Below are positions 25,459-34,415 of a DNA stretch of 64,000 bases, piece by piece. The DNA lies in NCBI GenBank assembly GCA_036844945.1, contig DAIUEV010000004.1, positions 1 through 64,000 on the forward strand. Direction: 5' to 3'. Positions within the stretch are counted from its first letter, which is position 1, and each line of letters begins with the position of its first letter. The DNA is from Palsa-461 sp036844945. GTDB taxonomy: Bacteria; Actinomycetota; Acidimicrobiia; Acidimicrobiales; RAAP-2. Made by a program: the position numbers and the translations under genes. The notes under the pieces were generated by a model that saw only the letters and a program-made list of their open reading frames with translations, did no database searches and had not been told where the DNA came from.

Positions 25459-26676
25459 TCAGCCTGGCGCCGGCCACGCGAGCGTCAGGTGGTTCACGTG
25501 CCGCAGCCCGGGTTCGTACTCGAGCTCCTCGTGATCGGGCTTGAGCCCGTAGTCGGGGATGCGGCGGTGCCACTCGCGGAGCGTGACCCTGAGCTCCCGC
25601 CGGGCGAGGTGGCTCCCGAGGCAACGGTGGATCCCCCCGCCGAATGCGACGTGCGGGTTGGTCGCCCGGTCGAAGCGCACCTCGAAGGCGTCGGGGAACA
25701 CCGCCGGGTCGACGTTGGCGGCCCCGACGCTCACGTTGATGCCGGTCCCCGCCGGGAGGTCGACGCCCGCGACCGTGCAGTCGGTCTTGGACACCCGGGG
25801 CACGCCGGCGACCGGCGACTCCCACCGGAGGAGCTCCTCGACCGCGCTCGCAATGAGATCGGGATGATCCACGATTTGCTGCCGGTGGGACGGATGTTGG
25901 GCGAGGAACGCGTAGAAGCAGGTGAGTGAGTCGCTGACCGTGTCCAGTCCCGCGATCAGGAAGAGAAAGCAGATGTCGAGAATCTCCTCACGGGACAGCT
26001 TCTCGCCCCCGACCTCGGCGTTGACGAAGTGGCTCAAGATGTCATCGGCCGGCTGTCGCTCCCGTTCGTCCAGGATGCCGCCGAAGTACTCGTAGATCTC
26101 GAGGCCGGTCGCACGCCCGACCGCCCGGCGCTTCTCGATGTCGAACATGGCGTCGGGGTCGATCACCTGCGGGCGAAGAATGCCGTCGCGAAACCGGATG
26201 AAGGTCGTGAGCTCCTCCCACGGAAGCCCCATGAGGCCCAGGAACACCGAGGAGGGGAACGGCTCCGCGAACTCCTCGCTGAAGTCGCACTCGCCCCGGT
26301 CGATGAAGGAGTCGATGAAGTGGTTCACCCGCCGCGTGATGTCCTCCTCCTGTTGGTCCATCTTGCGCGGGGCGAACAGCGGGTCGAGGAGCTTGCGGTA
26401 CTTCGAGTGGGACGGGGGGTCGACGGAAAGGGGGATCAACGGTCTGATGTTGCCCAGGTCCAAGCCGAAGTCGGACGTGAACATCTCGGGGTGGCGGAAG
26501 ACCGTGTCGACGGCCTCGCGGCTCGCCGCGCTGGCCACCCCCGGCCTGGCCATGACCACCCCCTCCTCGACCATGGCGCGGTACCACTCCTGGGGGGCAG
26601 CTGGGTTCCGGGGGTACAGGAGGGAGGACTCCCGGGGCTCCGCAGTGTCCTGCTTCGGTGACTGTGGCTCGGCCAC
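25459..26676 (-). CDS. Cytochrome P450
   Basis: 405 residues from the GTG at 26676, preferred over the in-frame GTG at 26718 because AGAGGAG sits six bases before it. Motifs are complete: I-helix AGLDTVSD for oxygen activation, ExxR as EELLR, and heme-binding FGGGIHRCLGSHLAR with the axial cysteine. Soluble bacterial P450s of this type hydroxylate terpenoids, steroids or fatty acids and need a ferredoxin and reductase; neither is adjacent. The neighbouring VOC, methyltransferase and acyl-CoA enzymes suggest catabolism of a hydrophobic compound. Confidence 0.92.
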   Translation of the reverse strand: MAEPQSPKQDTAEPRESSLLYPRNPAAPQEWYRAMVEEGVVMARPGVASAASREAVDTVFRHPEMFTSDFGLDLGNIRPLIPLSVDPPSHSKYRKLLDPLFAPRKMDQQEEDITRRVNHFIDSFIDRGECDFSEEFAEPFPSSVFLGLMGLPWEELTTFIRFRDGILRPQVIDPDAMFDIEKRRAVGRATGLEIYEYFGGILDERERQPADDILSHFVNAEVGGEKLSREEILDICFLFLIAGLDTVSDSLTCFYAFLAQHPSHRQQIVDHPDLIASAVEELLRWESPVAGVPRVSKTDCTVAGVDLPAGTGINVSVGAANVDPAVFPDAFEVRFDRATNPHVAFGGGIHRCLGSHLARRELRVTLREWHRRIPDYGLKPDHEELEYEPGLRHVNHLTLAWPAPG

Positions 26677-26785
26677 GGGCCGCTCCTCTGCGCGCCTAAA
26701 CCGGGTGGGCGTGTTCACCCTACTTATCGGCGGTCCGCCACACCTTTCCGGGCCCGGTCGCGCCGCGTCCCCGTAGGCTCCGACC

Positions 26786-27409
26786 GTGCCCGTGCCATCG
26801 GACCGGGCTCGACATTGGGACGACGCCTACGGCGCCCGGGGTGCCGAGGGGGTCAGCTGGTTCCAGCCCGAGCCGACCGTCTCGCGTGCGCTGATCCGGC
26901 TGCTCGGGGTCCGGCCCGACTCGCCGGTGGTCGACGTCGGAGGGGGCGCCTCGATGCTGGTCGACGGGCTCCTCCACGACGGGTTCACCGACATCTCGGT
27001 CCTCGACGTCTCGGAAATCGCGCTGGCCGCCGCCCGTCGCCGGGTGGGCGAGAACCCCAGGGTCACGTGGCTCCACGAGGACGTCCTCGCCTGGAGGCCG
27101 GGACGCCGGTTCGGCCTCTGGCACGACCGCGCAGTGTTCCACTTCCTCACCACCGCCGAGGACCGGTCGTCCTATCTGGAGACGATGCGGTCGAGCGTCG
27201 AGGACGGGGGCGCCGTCGTGATCTCGACGTTCGACACCGACGGACCCGAGTACTGCTCGGGCCTCCCGGTCGCCCGGTACTCCGCGGACTCCCTCGTCGA
27301 CATGCTGGGGGAACGGTTCTCACTCGTCGAGACCCGACGGGAGCTGCACACGACACCCGGTGGCGCGGTCCAACCGTTCGTATGGGTCGCCGGCACCGTC
27401 GCCCGGTGA
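26786..27409 (+). CDS. Class I SAM-dependent methyltransferase
   Basis: 207 residues. Motif I is VVDVGGGAS near residue 48, motif II LDVSEIAL, and a DVLAW acidic loop follows; the fold matches small-molecule methyltransferases in the thiopurine/UbiE-like superfamily. WDDAYGARG...WFQP near the start resembles proteins annotated as trans-aconitate/thiopurine methyltransferase-like. The GTG at 26786 is the start used. It is divergent from the P450 (109 bases) and convergent with the DUF1330 gene. The substrate is unknown. Confidence 0.85.
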   Translation: MPVPSDRARHWDDAYGARGAEGVSWFQPEPTVSRALIRLLGVRPDSPVVDVGGGASMLVDGLLHDGFTDISVLDVSEIALAAARRRVGENPRVTWLHEDVLAWRPGRRFGLWHDRAVFHFLTTAEDRSSYLETMRSSVEDGGAVVISTFDTDGPEYCSGLPVARYSADSLVDMLGERFSLVETRRELHTTPGGAVQPFVWVAGTVAR

Positions 27410-27423
27410 CGCGGACGGGTCGG

Positions 27424-27729
27424 TCACCCCCGGTCGGCCGTGAACCCCGAAGCGATGATGACGTGGCAGTCGGCGGCCGCCTGCCGGAGGGGCAGGGCCG
27501 CCTGATAGCCGGGCGACTCGTACCAGGCTCGCGCCCGTTCCACCGATTCGAACTCGACGACGACCGTCCGGTTCCCGTGCCATTCGCCCTCGAGCACCTC
27601 GACCGACCCGTCGACCACGAGCACCCTTCCGCCGAACTCACCGAGTGGGGCCCCGGACCGGCTCCCGTACGCGGCCATCCCGGCGGGGTCGTGGATGTCC
27701 TCGGTGAGGATCAGATAGCCCTTCGGCAC
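27424..27729 (-). CDS. DUF1330 family protein
   Basis: 101 residues from a GTG at 27729 with an AGGAGGC ribosome site four bases upstream; the frame extends further but without homology. The pattern GYLILTEDIHDPAGMAAY, EGEWHGNRTVVVEF and ARAWYESPGYQAALPLR is typical of DUF1330, a ferredoxin-like alpha-beta barrel family (dimeric) of unknown activity. It lies in the redox/catabolic stretch and is divergent from the LLM oxidoreductase. Confidence 0.85.
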   Translation of the reverse strand: MPKGYLILTEDIHDPAGMAAYGSRSGAPLGEFGGRVLVVDGSVEVLEGEWHGNRTVVVEFESVERARAWYESPGYQAALPLRQAAADCHVIIASGFTADRG

Positions 27730-27806
27730 GGCGCCTCCTGGTTGTCGTCGGTACCGCCGTGTGTTAGTCACTCCCGCGGCCCGGAATCAAGCGAGGGAGG
27801 CGCGCG

Positions 27807-28781
27807 CTGAGCGTTCTGGATCTCTCCTGTGGGCTCCCGCCGGGCCCGGACTTCGCCGATCTGGCGGTCCTCGCCGAGGAGCTCGGCTACGCCCGGGTGT
27901 GGAGCTTCGACAGCGCGCCGCTGTGGGAGGACGCGTTCGTCCACCTCGGTCTCGCCGCCGTCCGGACATCGCGGATCGGGCTCGGCACCGCGGTGCTCAT
28001 CCCGAGCCAGCGATCGGTGATGGCGATGGCCTCGGGTCTCGCCACCATCTCGCGGCTGTCCGGCGGTCGGCTCCGGGCCGGATTCGGGACCGGGTACACG
28101 GCCCGGATGGCGGTCGGTCAGCGGGCCATGCCGCTCGATGCGTTCTTCGACTACGTCGCGGCGGTGCGCACGTTGTTGGCCGGCGACACGGTCGTGGTCG
28201 ACGGCAAGGCGGCCCGCATGCTCCACATGCCCGGTCTGACGGCGGATCGCCCGGTGCCGGTGGAGATCTGGCTGAGCGTGCTCGGGCCGCGCGGGAACGC
28301 GCGGGCCGCCGAGGTGGCCGACGGGATCCTCGGGCCGGTGCACCCGAGCCTGCCGACCACCTCTCTCGTCTCGGGCACCGTGCTCGACGAGGGGGAGGAA
28401 CCCACCTCCGATCGGGTTCGAGGGGCGATCGGTCCCTGGCGGGTCATCCCGTGGCACACCGTGTACGCGACGCGAGGTGCCGCCGCGGTGGACGCCATGG
28501 CCGGGGGAGCGCAGTGGCGGGGCGCGCTCGAGGAGCTCGCGCCTCCCGAAGAACGGCACCTCCTCACCTTCGAGGGCCACGTCACCCACCTGACCGACCG
28601 GGACCGGTTGCTGCTCTCCCACATGGACGGCTCGGCGATGGTTGGCCGACCCGACGAGATTCGCGAGAGGATCCACGCGATGGCGGAGGCCGGGTTCAAG
28701 GAAGCGCTCTACACGCCGTCGGGGCCCGATGTGGTCCGGGAGCTGCGGGCGTTCGCGGCCGCCTGTCTCGATCCGTCATGA
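27807..28781 (+). CDS. LLM-class (F420-dependent-like) oxidoreductase
   Basis: About 324 residues in the luciferase-like TIM-barrel family. It shows LGTAVLIPSQRSVMAMA and GGRLRAGFGTGY (coenzyme-binding loops), then AEVADGILG and MVGRPDEIRER. The family start motif (SVLDLSCG) demands an N-terminus at about 27807, but there is no ATG, GTG or TTG in frame between the stop at 27765 and that point; only CTG at 27807, six bases after GGGAGG, fits. The next in-frame GTG (27897) would remove the first strand and helix. Its stop overlaps the ATG of the quinone reductase (ATGA), so the two are translated together. FMN versus F420 cannot be told. Confidence 0.82.
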   Translation: MSVLDLSCGLPPGPDFADLAVLAEELGYARVWSFDSAPLWEDAFVHLGLAAVRTSRIGLGTAVLIPSQRSVMAMASGLATISRLSGGRLRAGFGTGYTARMAVGQRAMPLDAFFDYVAAVRTLLAGDTVVVDGKAARMLHMPGLTADRPVPVEIWLSVLGPRGNARAAEVADGILGPVHPSLPTTSLVSGTVLDEGEEPTSDRVRGAIGPWRVIPWHTVYATRGAAAVDAMAGGAQWRGALEELAPPEERHLLTFEGHVTHLTDRDRLLLSHMDGSAMVGRPDEIRERIHAMAEAGFKEALYTPSGPDVVRELRAFAAACLDPS

Positions 28782-29746
28782 AGGCGGCGGTCTACTACGC
28801 CGTCGGTGGCCCCGATGTCTTCTCCTACGAGGACGTGCCGGACCCGTCGCCCGGCCGCGGCGAGTTCCTCGTGCGGGTGGAGGCGATCAGCATCGAGGGC
28901 GGCGACACCCTCAACCGGCTCCAGGGCGAGCTCACCGCGTCCCCGCATGTCGTCGGGTACCAGTGTGCGGGCACGGTCGTCGAGGTCGGTCCCGACGTGC
29001 AGGGCTTCTCGGTCGGCGACCGGGTGGTGACGGTCGGGGTCGACGGCTCCCACGCGGAGCTGCGGACCGCCGCGCCACCGTTCGCCTGGGCGGTGCCCGA
29101 GGGTCTGTCGACCGAGGAGGCGGCCTGCGTCCCGATCCCGTTCGGCACGGCGAGCGACTGCCTGTTCGAGTTCGGCCGGCTGCAGCCGGGCGAGACCGCA
29201 CTCGTCCACGCGGGCGCCGGCGGCGTGGGCATCGCGGCCATCCAGCTGGCCAAGCGGGCCGGGGCCAGGGTGCTCGCCACCGCCTCGAGCGACGAGAAGC
29301 TCGACCGCCTGAAGGACCTCGGCCTCGACGAGGGGATCAACTACGTCCAATCCGACTTCGTCGCCGAGGCGAGACGCCTGACCGACGGGCGGGGGATCGA
29401 TGTCATCGTCGACTCGGTGGGCGGCGCCACCCTCCAGGGGAGCCTCCGTGCGCTCGCCTACCGGGGGCGCTGCGTGACCGTGGGCGACGCGGGACGCACG
29501 GCCGCCGAGGCGCTGGACGTGTCGGGCATGCGGGGGAACAACCAGACGCTGGTGGGGTACTTCCTCGGTGCCGAGCTGCTCGTCGGCCCCCGTGCCCACC
29601 CCATGATCGCCGGCCTGCTCGACGACATCGCCTCGGGGAACCTGCGCGTCGTGATCGACCGGACCTATCCCCTCGCCGAGGCGGCCGCGGCCCACGCGTA
29701 CATCGAGAGCCGCCAGTCCTTCGGCCGCGTGCTCCTCGTCCCCTGA
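28778..29746 (+). CDS. Quinone oxidoreductase-like zinc-independent MDR protein
   Basis: 322 residues of the medium-chain dehydrogenase/reductase family. A GroES-like N-terminal half with GDRV is followed by a Rossmann domain whose NADPH motif reads HAGAGGVGIAAIQLAK, then DVIVDSVGG. The cysteines needed for structural or catalytic zinc are missing, which marks the quinone-reductase/enoyl-reductase branch. It should reduce quinones or alpha,beta-unsaturated carbonyls with NADPH. Its ATG overlaps the stop of the LLM oxidoreductase, implying sequential redox steps on the same substrate. Confidence 0.88.
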   Translation: MKAAVYYAVGGPDVFSYEDVPDPSPGRGEFLVRVEAISIEGGDTLNRLQGELTASPHVVGYQCAGTVVEVGPDVQGFSVGDRVVTVGVDGSHAELRTAAPPFAWAVPEGLSTEEAACVPIPFGTASDCLFEFGRLQPGETALVHAGAGGVGIAAIQLAKRAGARVLATASSDEKLDRLKDLGLDEGINYVQSDFVAEARRLTDGRGIDVIVDSVGGATLQGSLRALAYRGRCVTVGDAGRTAAEALDVSGMRGNNQTLVGYFLGAELLVGPRAHPMIAGLLDDIASGNLRVVIDRTYPLAEAAAAHAYIESRQSFGRVLLVP

Positions 29747-29797
29747 GGGCCGCACTCGGCCCGAGCGCCGATCCCCGCCACAGATAACCTCTGGCCC

Positions 29798-30199
29798 GTG
29801 GCCGTCGCCGAGAACCTGGCCGAAGTCCCCCTGTTCGCCGGGCTCTCCCACCGGGACCTCGCTCACCTGGCCAAGGTGACCCACCAGCACGTCTACGAGG
29901 CCGGCACCGTCCTCACCTCCGAGGACCGCAGCGGTGTGGGGTTCTTCGTGATCCTCGAGGGAACGGCGCGGGTCGAGGTCAAGGGGAAGCGGGCGAAGAT
30001 CCTGAAGGCCGGCGACTTCTTCGGCGAGATGGCCCTCATCGACGAGGGACCCCGCTCCGCCGTGGTCACCGCCGAGACCGACCTGCGCTGCCAGGTGCTC
30101 ACCGATTTCCAGTTCCGGTCGTTCGTGAAGGAGCATCCGGAGGTCGCCTGGGCGCTCCTCCGGACCCTCGTCCAGAGGATCCGCGAGTACCAGAGCTGA
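29798..30199 (+). CDS. Stand-alone cyclic-nucleotide-binding domain protein
   Basis: 133 residues: the Crp-like beta-roll, beginning LAEVPLFAGLSHRDLAHLAK and containing FGEMALIDEGPRSAVV with the Glu and Arg of the ligand pocket, then a short C-helix. There is no HTH or transporter domain. It starts at a GTG (29798) 51 bases after the quinone reductase and ends 48 bases before the PhyH-like dioxygenase, so it may ride in the same transcript as these redox enzymes. It is the last of the five cNMP genes of the window. Confidence 0.85.
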   Translation: MAVAENLAEVPLFAGLSHRDLAHLAKVTHQHVYEAGTVLTSEDRSGVGFFVILEGTARVEVKGKRAKILKAGDFFGEMALIDEGPRSAVVTAETDLRCQVLTDFQFRSFVKEHPEVAWALLRTLVQRIREYQS

Positions 30200-30247
30200 C
30201 AGGACCCGGCCCGTGACGGGCCGTCCGAAACGGGCCAGACTGCACCC

Positions 30248-31090
30248 GTGCTCACGAGGGACAGGTATCTGCAGACGCTCGACGGCCCCGTCCCGGAGGC
30301 GAGCCGGCAGCTCGAGCGCGACGGCTATGCCGTCCTCCGAGCGGTCTTCGGGCCCGAGGAGGTCGCGTCGCTGCGGGCCGACATCGACCGGGTGTTCGCT
30401 GAGCTCCCCCCGGACGTCCGGAACCCCCGCCGGCCCCCGGAGCACTGGCAGCCCTTCCGTTACGAGATGCTCAACCGCAGTGCGGCCTGCCAGCGGGCGA
30501 TCGCCCATCCGGCCATCCTCGAGGTGATCGAGCCGCTCCTCGGGGAGGACTGCCACGTGATCGCCAACACGGCCTGGCGACAGCCGGCGGGGAAGTCGAG
30601 CCACGGGGGCCGCTTCTGGCACATCGACGCCGGGCCGCACGTGCCGCGGCCACCGGGGATCCCGTGGGACGACCGCATCCCCTATCCGGTGTTCGCGCTC
30701 GCCGCGCACCTCATGCTCCAGGACTGCCCGATCGAGGCCGGCCCGACCGCGGTGATCCCGGGCAGCCACCGTTCCGGCCAGGCCCCGCCGCCCGACCGGG
30801 CGTCCGACGACGACCTCATCTGTGACGGAGCCGCCGCGGTCCCGCTCCTCGTCAACGCCGGCGATGTCGCCCTGTTCGTCTCCGACGTCTGGCACCGGCG
30901 GATGCCCTCATCCGACGACGATCCGGGCCGCTACTTCCTCCAGTGCCACTACGGGCGCCGGGATCTCGCGCAGCGGTTGCGGACGACCGTCGACTCGAAC
31001 CAGCTCTCGCCCGAGGCGCGCGAACGGGCAGGGTCACCCCGCGAGCACAGCCTGGTCGGGCTGCACCCCCCGGGGTTCTACGACGGCTGA
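30248..31090 (+). CDS. Phytanoyl-CoA dioxygenase (PhyH) family protein
   Basis: 280 residues. The non-heme iron motif HxD appears as WHIDAGPH near residue 123, and the distal DVWHRRMP supplies the third iron ligand histidine; a following arginine would bind 2-oxoglutarate. These enzymes hydroxylate (or halogenate) hydrophobic substrates with iron and 2-oxoglutarate. GLHPPGFYDG ends the chain. Start GTG 30248. The neighbourhood of acyl-CoA and redox enzymes agrees with lipid or terpenoid oxidation; the specific substrate is unknown. Confidence 0.87.
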   Translation: MLTRDRYLQTLDGPVPEASRQLERDGYAVLRAVFGPEEVASLRADIDRVFAELPPDVRNPRRPPEHWQPFRYEMLNRSAACQRAIAHPAILEVIEPLLGEDCHVIANTAWRQPAGKSSHGGRFWHIDAGPHVPRPPGIPWDDRIPYPVFALAAHLMLQDCPIEAGPTAVIPGSHRSGQAPPPDRASDDDLICDGAAAVPLLVNAGDVALFVSDVWHRRMPSSDDDPGRYFLQCHYGRRDLAQRLRTTVDSNQLSPEARERAGSPREHSLVGLHPPGFYDG

Positions 31091-31200
31091 CCCACTCGCG
31101 CACGGCCGAGCGCTCGTCGCGATCGGGCTCGTGTGATGTGGCTCGCCTGATCGGGAACGAGACGGTGCCGACGGCACCGGCCGCTTGGAAGCCGTGGCGG

Positions 31201-32016
31201 TCAGCGGTCGGCGTAACCGGGGGGACGGCTCTCGAGGAACGCCCGCATCGCCTCGGCAGCGTCCTCGGTCTGACCGACCATGACCTGGGTCCGGTTCTCG
31301 AGGTCGATGGCCGCCTGCTGGCTCGGGATCTCGAGCGCCGACCACATGACCTCCTTGGTCATGTGGACCCCCATCGGGCTGTTGCGCATGATCAGGTCGG
31401 CTTCCGCCAGCGCCGCGTCCATCAGGGCCTCGCCTGAGACGACCTCGAGGACGAGACCGATCCGGAGGGCCTCGTCGGCGTCGAACAGCCGGCCGGTGAG
31501 CATGAGCTCGTGGGCCCGGCCGGCCCCGACCAGGCGGGGCAGGAGCCACGAGGTCCCGATGTCGCACGCCGACAGCCCGATGCGGATGAAGGCGGCGTTG
31601 AACCGGGCCTCGTGGGAGGCGAGCCGCACGTCGGAGCCGAGCACGAGGGCGAAGCCCCCACCCGACGCCGCCCCGTTGACGGCGGCGATCACCGGTTGGC
31701 GCAGGCGGCGGAGCTTGGGAATCAGCGCGGCGATCTGCTGCTGGACGGCGAAGTTCCGCTGTACCGGCCCGAGCGTCTCGGTCCCCGGCACCGCCCCATA
31801 GCCGGTGAGATCGAGGCCGGCGCAGAAGCCCCGCCCCGCCCCGGTGAGGATGACGACGCGGCAGTCCCGGTCCGCGGCGATGCCGTCGAGCTCGGCGTGC
31901 AGCCGCTGCACGAGGCCGAGATTCATCGCGTTCAACTTGGACGGACGGTTGAGGGTGAGCCGGCGGACCGCCGGAGCCGGCTCGTCGACCAGTACCTCGG
32001 CGGACGGCGTCGTCAC
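31201..32016 (-). CDS. Enoyl-CoA hydratase/isomerase family protein
   Basis: 271 residues from a GTG at 32016; the frame is open upstream but homology begins here (VTTPSAEVLV). The crotonase fold shows LNRPSKLNAM, the oxyanion-hole GAGRGFCAGLDL and NGAASGGGFAL, and the IGLSACDIGTSWLLPRLVG region where the usual first catalytic glutamate is not evident. The product could therefore be a hydratase variant, isomerase or other crotonase-superfamily enzyme. It is divergent from the MFS exporter gene by 56 bases. Confidence 0.87.
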   Translation of the reverse strand: MTTPSAEVLVDEPAPAVRRLTLNRPSKLNAMNLGLVQRLHAELDGIAADRDCRVVILTGAGRGFCAGLDLTGYGAVPGTETLGPVQRNFAVQQQIAALIPKLRRLRQPVIAAVNGAASGGGFALVLGSDVRLASHEARFNAAFIRIGLSACDIGTSWLLPRLVGAGRAHELMLTGRLFDADEALRIGLVLEVVSGEALMDAALAEADLIMRNSPMGVHMTKEVMWSALEIPSQQAAIDLENRTQVMVGQTEDAAEAMRAFLESRPPGYADR

Positions 32017-32072
32017 GGGCCGAGTCTTCCACCGCCGGCCGGAACTGCGCCCGTGTCTCGTAGAGTGCGACG

Positions 32073-33566
32073 GTGGCGAGCCGGGTGGGGGCGGGGAAGC
32101 GTGCCCTCGGCACCGCGCCATCGGGGACCCGACTGATCCCCCACCGACGGGCCACCTCGATCACCTACGCGGTGGCCATGTTCATGAGCATCATGGATTC
32201 CCAGATCGTGAACGTCGCCCTGCCGCGGCTGGCCCACGACTTCTCGGTATCCATCCCGTCGGTGCAGTGGGTCGTGACGGCGTACCTCATGAGCATCGCC
32301 GTGTTCGTGCCGGCCTCCGGATGGCTGGGCGACCGCTTCGGGAGCAAGCGCGTGTTCCTGACCGCGGTCGGCGCGTTCACTCTCGCCTCGGTCCTGTGCG
32401 CCTCGTCCACCAGTCTCGGCGAGCTGGTCGCGATGCGGGTGCTGCAGGGTGCCGGGGGCGGGATGATGATCCCGGTCGGCATGTCGATGCTCTACCGGGC
32501 CTACCCGCCCGAGGCCCGCGTCAACGTGGCGCGGCTCATCACCCGGGTCACCGTGATCGCCCCGACCACCGCACCGATCATCGGCGGGTCGCTTGTCACC
32601 TGGGCGTCGTGGCGCTGGATCTTCACGATCAACATCCCGTTCGGCGCCGCCGTCTTCGTGTTCGGGCTGCTGTTCCTCGCCGAGCACCGCGAGCCGAGAG
32701 AGGGCGGGTTCGACCTAGGGGGCGCGATCACCGGCGGCCTCGGCCTCGGCCTGCTGCTCTTCTCGGTCGGCTCGGGCCCGACGCTCGGCTGGGCGTCCTG
32801 GCCGGTCGTCTCGAGCGGCCTGGTCGCGGTCGCACTGCTCGTGACCTTCGTGAGGATGGAGCTCCGTCTCCCGCACCCGTTGCTCAACCTCCGGCTGCTC
32901 GGCGAGCGGATGTTCCGGCGGAGCTGCTCGATCATCGTGTTCCAGGTCGTCACCTTCTTCGGCACGCTGGTCTTCACGGCCCTCTACCTGCAGGAGGGCC
33001 GCGGCCTCTCGCCGATCAACTCGGGGTTGTCCACCTTCCCCGAGGCGGTTGCCATCGGGATCACCTCCCAGGTGGTGGCGCGCCTGTTCCCGAAGATCGG
33101 GCCCCGCCGGCTCGTGGTGACCGGCTTCCTCGTCCTGGCCGGCACGACCATGGTGCTGGCGACGGCCGGGACGTCGACCAGCCTGTGGGAGGTGCGGGGG
33201 CTCGTCTTCGTGCTCGGGATGGGCGCGGCGTGCGTCATGCTCCCGAACCAGGCCTCGGCCTTCACAAGGATCTCGTCGGCCGAGACCGGGCACGCGTCGG
33301 CGATCTACAACACGATCCTGCGCTCGGCGGGCTCGATGGGCATCGCGTTCTTGAGTGTGGTGCTCGCGCTGGCCGGGGGGAACGTCGTCCACTCCCGGCC
33401 ACCCATGAGCGCGTTCCACTGGGTGTTCCTCGCCAACGTCTCCCTGGCGCTCCTCGGGGCCCTGAACGCGCTCTGGATCAACGACGCCGACGCCGCTCCG
33501 GCCATGGGGCGGCCCGACGCGGCCCCCGTTGACGCGGTCCTCGTCCCCTCGGCCGACACCGGCTGA
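32073..33566 (+). CDS. DHA2-family MFS drug/metabolite exporter (14 TM helices)
   Basis: 497 residues with about fourteen hydrophobic segments. The first helix carries MDSQIVNVALPRL, motif D1 of the DHA2 family (EmrB/QacA-like), and the loop-2 motif GWLGDRFGSKRVF is clear. Such proteins export toxic compounds or metabolites using protons. The GTG start at 32073 precedes an Arg/Gly-rich cytosolic tail of ~30 residues; a later start is possible. It converges with the NRDE-family gene (eight-base gap). A second DHA2 exporter lies at 44743. Confidence 0.88.
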   Translation: MASRVGAGKRALGTAPSGTRLIPHRRATSITYAVAMFMSIMDSQIVNVALPRLAHDFSVSIPSVQWVVTAYLMSIAVFVPASGWLGDRFGSKRVFLTAVGAFTLASVLCASSTSLGELVAMRVLQGAGGGMMIPVGMSMLYRAYPPEARVNVARLITRVTVIAPTTAPIIGGSLVTWASWRWIFTINIPFGAAVFVFGLLFLAEHREPREGGFDLGGAITGGLGLGLLLFSVGSGPTLGWASWPVVSSGLVAVALLVTFVRMELRLPHPLLNLRLLGERMFRRSCSIIVFQVVTFFGTLVFTALYLQEGRGLSPINSGLSTFPEAVAIGITSQVVARLFPKIGPRRLVVTGFLVLAGTTMVLATAGTSTSLWEVRGLVFVLGMGAACVMLPNQASAFTRISSAETGHASAIYNTILRSAGSMGIAFLSVVLALAGGNVVHSRPPMSAFHWVFLANVSLALLGALNALWINDADAAPAMGRPDAAPVDAVLVPSADTG

Positions 33567-33574
33567 CGCGGGGT

Positions 33575-34378
33575 TCAGCCGCCGGCGGCCTGCGACGCCG
33601 GGGTGTCGGCCTCCCAGAGGTGGTCCACCGCGACGAACGGCGCGACGCACGGCGGCCCGTCGGCCACCCGGAGCGAGGGCCGGCCCTCCGCCGGGACGAC
33701 CACGATGGCGGCCGAACGGGTGCCGAACTGCTCGGTGTGGACGCACGGAGCGGCCAGCTCCTTCGGCCGGTCCGCGACCGGCGGCGCGTCTCGCACCGCC
33801 TCGGGCACCCGGTGGTCGGCAAGCACCCGGGGGAGGGCCTCGAGGACGGCCCGGGTCCCTCGGCCCGCCAGCCCGTCCACCTCGGCGTGCACGTGGTCGG
33901 TCTTCGGCGACGACTGGTGCAGGGGTCCGTTCGCGAGGACGTGCACGCCCGGCGCGAGCACCTCGACCCCCGGGGCGGCGTCCTCGCCGAGTTCGAGGTA
34001 GTAGAGCGAGCGACGATCGCCGACGAGGAGCCACGCGGCGTTGTAGTCGGCGGGCCGGAACCGGCGAACGAACTCCTCGACGGCCGCCTCCGCCCGGTCG
34101 TGCGCGGCCAGCGCCAGCGGCAGCTCGCCCCGGGTCCGTTTGGAGGCGTCCCGCCCGCCCGGCGACGGCCGGTTGGTCAGCCCGGCGACGACGCCGTGCT
34201 CGTTGACGGCCAGCCAGGTCCCGCCGGCGAGCAGGTCACGGCCACCGAGGATCCGAGGATCCGAGGCCGACAACACCGTGGCCGCGACGGCGGGACGGTC
34301 CAGCTTCTCGTCGCGGTTGGCCCCGATGAGCAGGGGCGCGTCCTCCTCGGTCCCCGACAGGACCACGAGCAGGCACAT
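33575..34378 (-). CDS. NRDE family protein (TANGO2-like)
   Basis: 267 residues from the ATG at 34378. It starts MCLLVV with Cys2, a potential N-terminal nucleophile after Met removal, and carries the name-giving motif ANRDEKLDRP near residue 25, then WLAVNEHGVVAGLTNRPS. This is the NRDE/TANGO2 fold, an Ntn-hydrolase-like family of uncertain biochemical role, implicated in heme or lipid handling in eukaryotes. The frame continues upstream but without homology. It is followed on the same strand by the LonN-domain gene (upstream, 37-base gap). Confidence 0.88.
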   Translation of the reverse strand: MCLLVVLSGTEEDAPLLIGANRDEKLDRPAVAATVLSASDPRILGGRDLLAGGTWLAVNEHGVVAGLTNRPSPGGRDASKRTRGELPLALAAHDRAEAAVEEFVRRFRPADYNAAWLLVGDRRSLYYLELGEDAAPGVEVLAPGVHVLANGPLHQSSPKTDHVHAEVDGLAGRGTRAVLEALPRVLADHRVPEAVRDAPPVADRPKELAAPCVHTEQFGTRSAAIVVVPAEGRPSLRVADGPPCVAPFVAVDHLWEADTPASQAAGG

Positions 34379-34415
34379 CGAGCCGCAGGCTACCGGCCCC
34401 CGCCCGCCCCCCCTC

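Noticed and set aside
27761..29746. Apparent 661-residue protein ending in the quinone reductase
   Set aside because: The first half is an out-of-frame reading of the LLM oxidoreductase; the reductase starts at the ATG at 28778.
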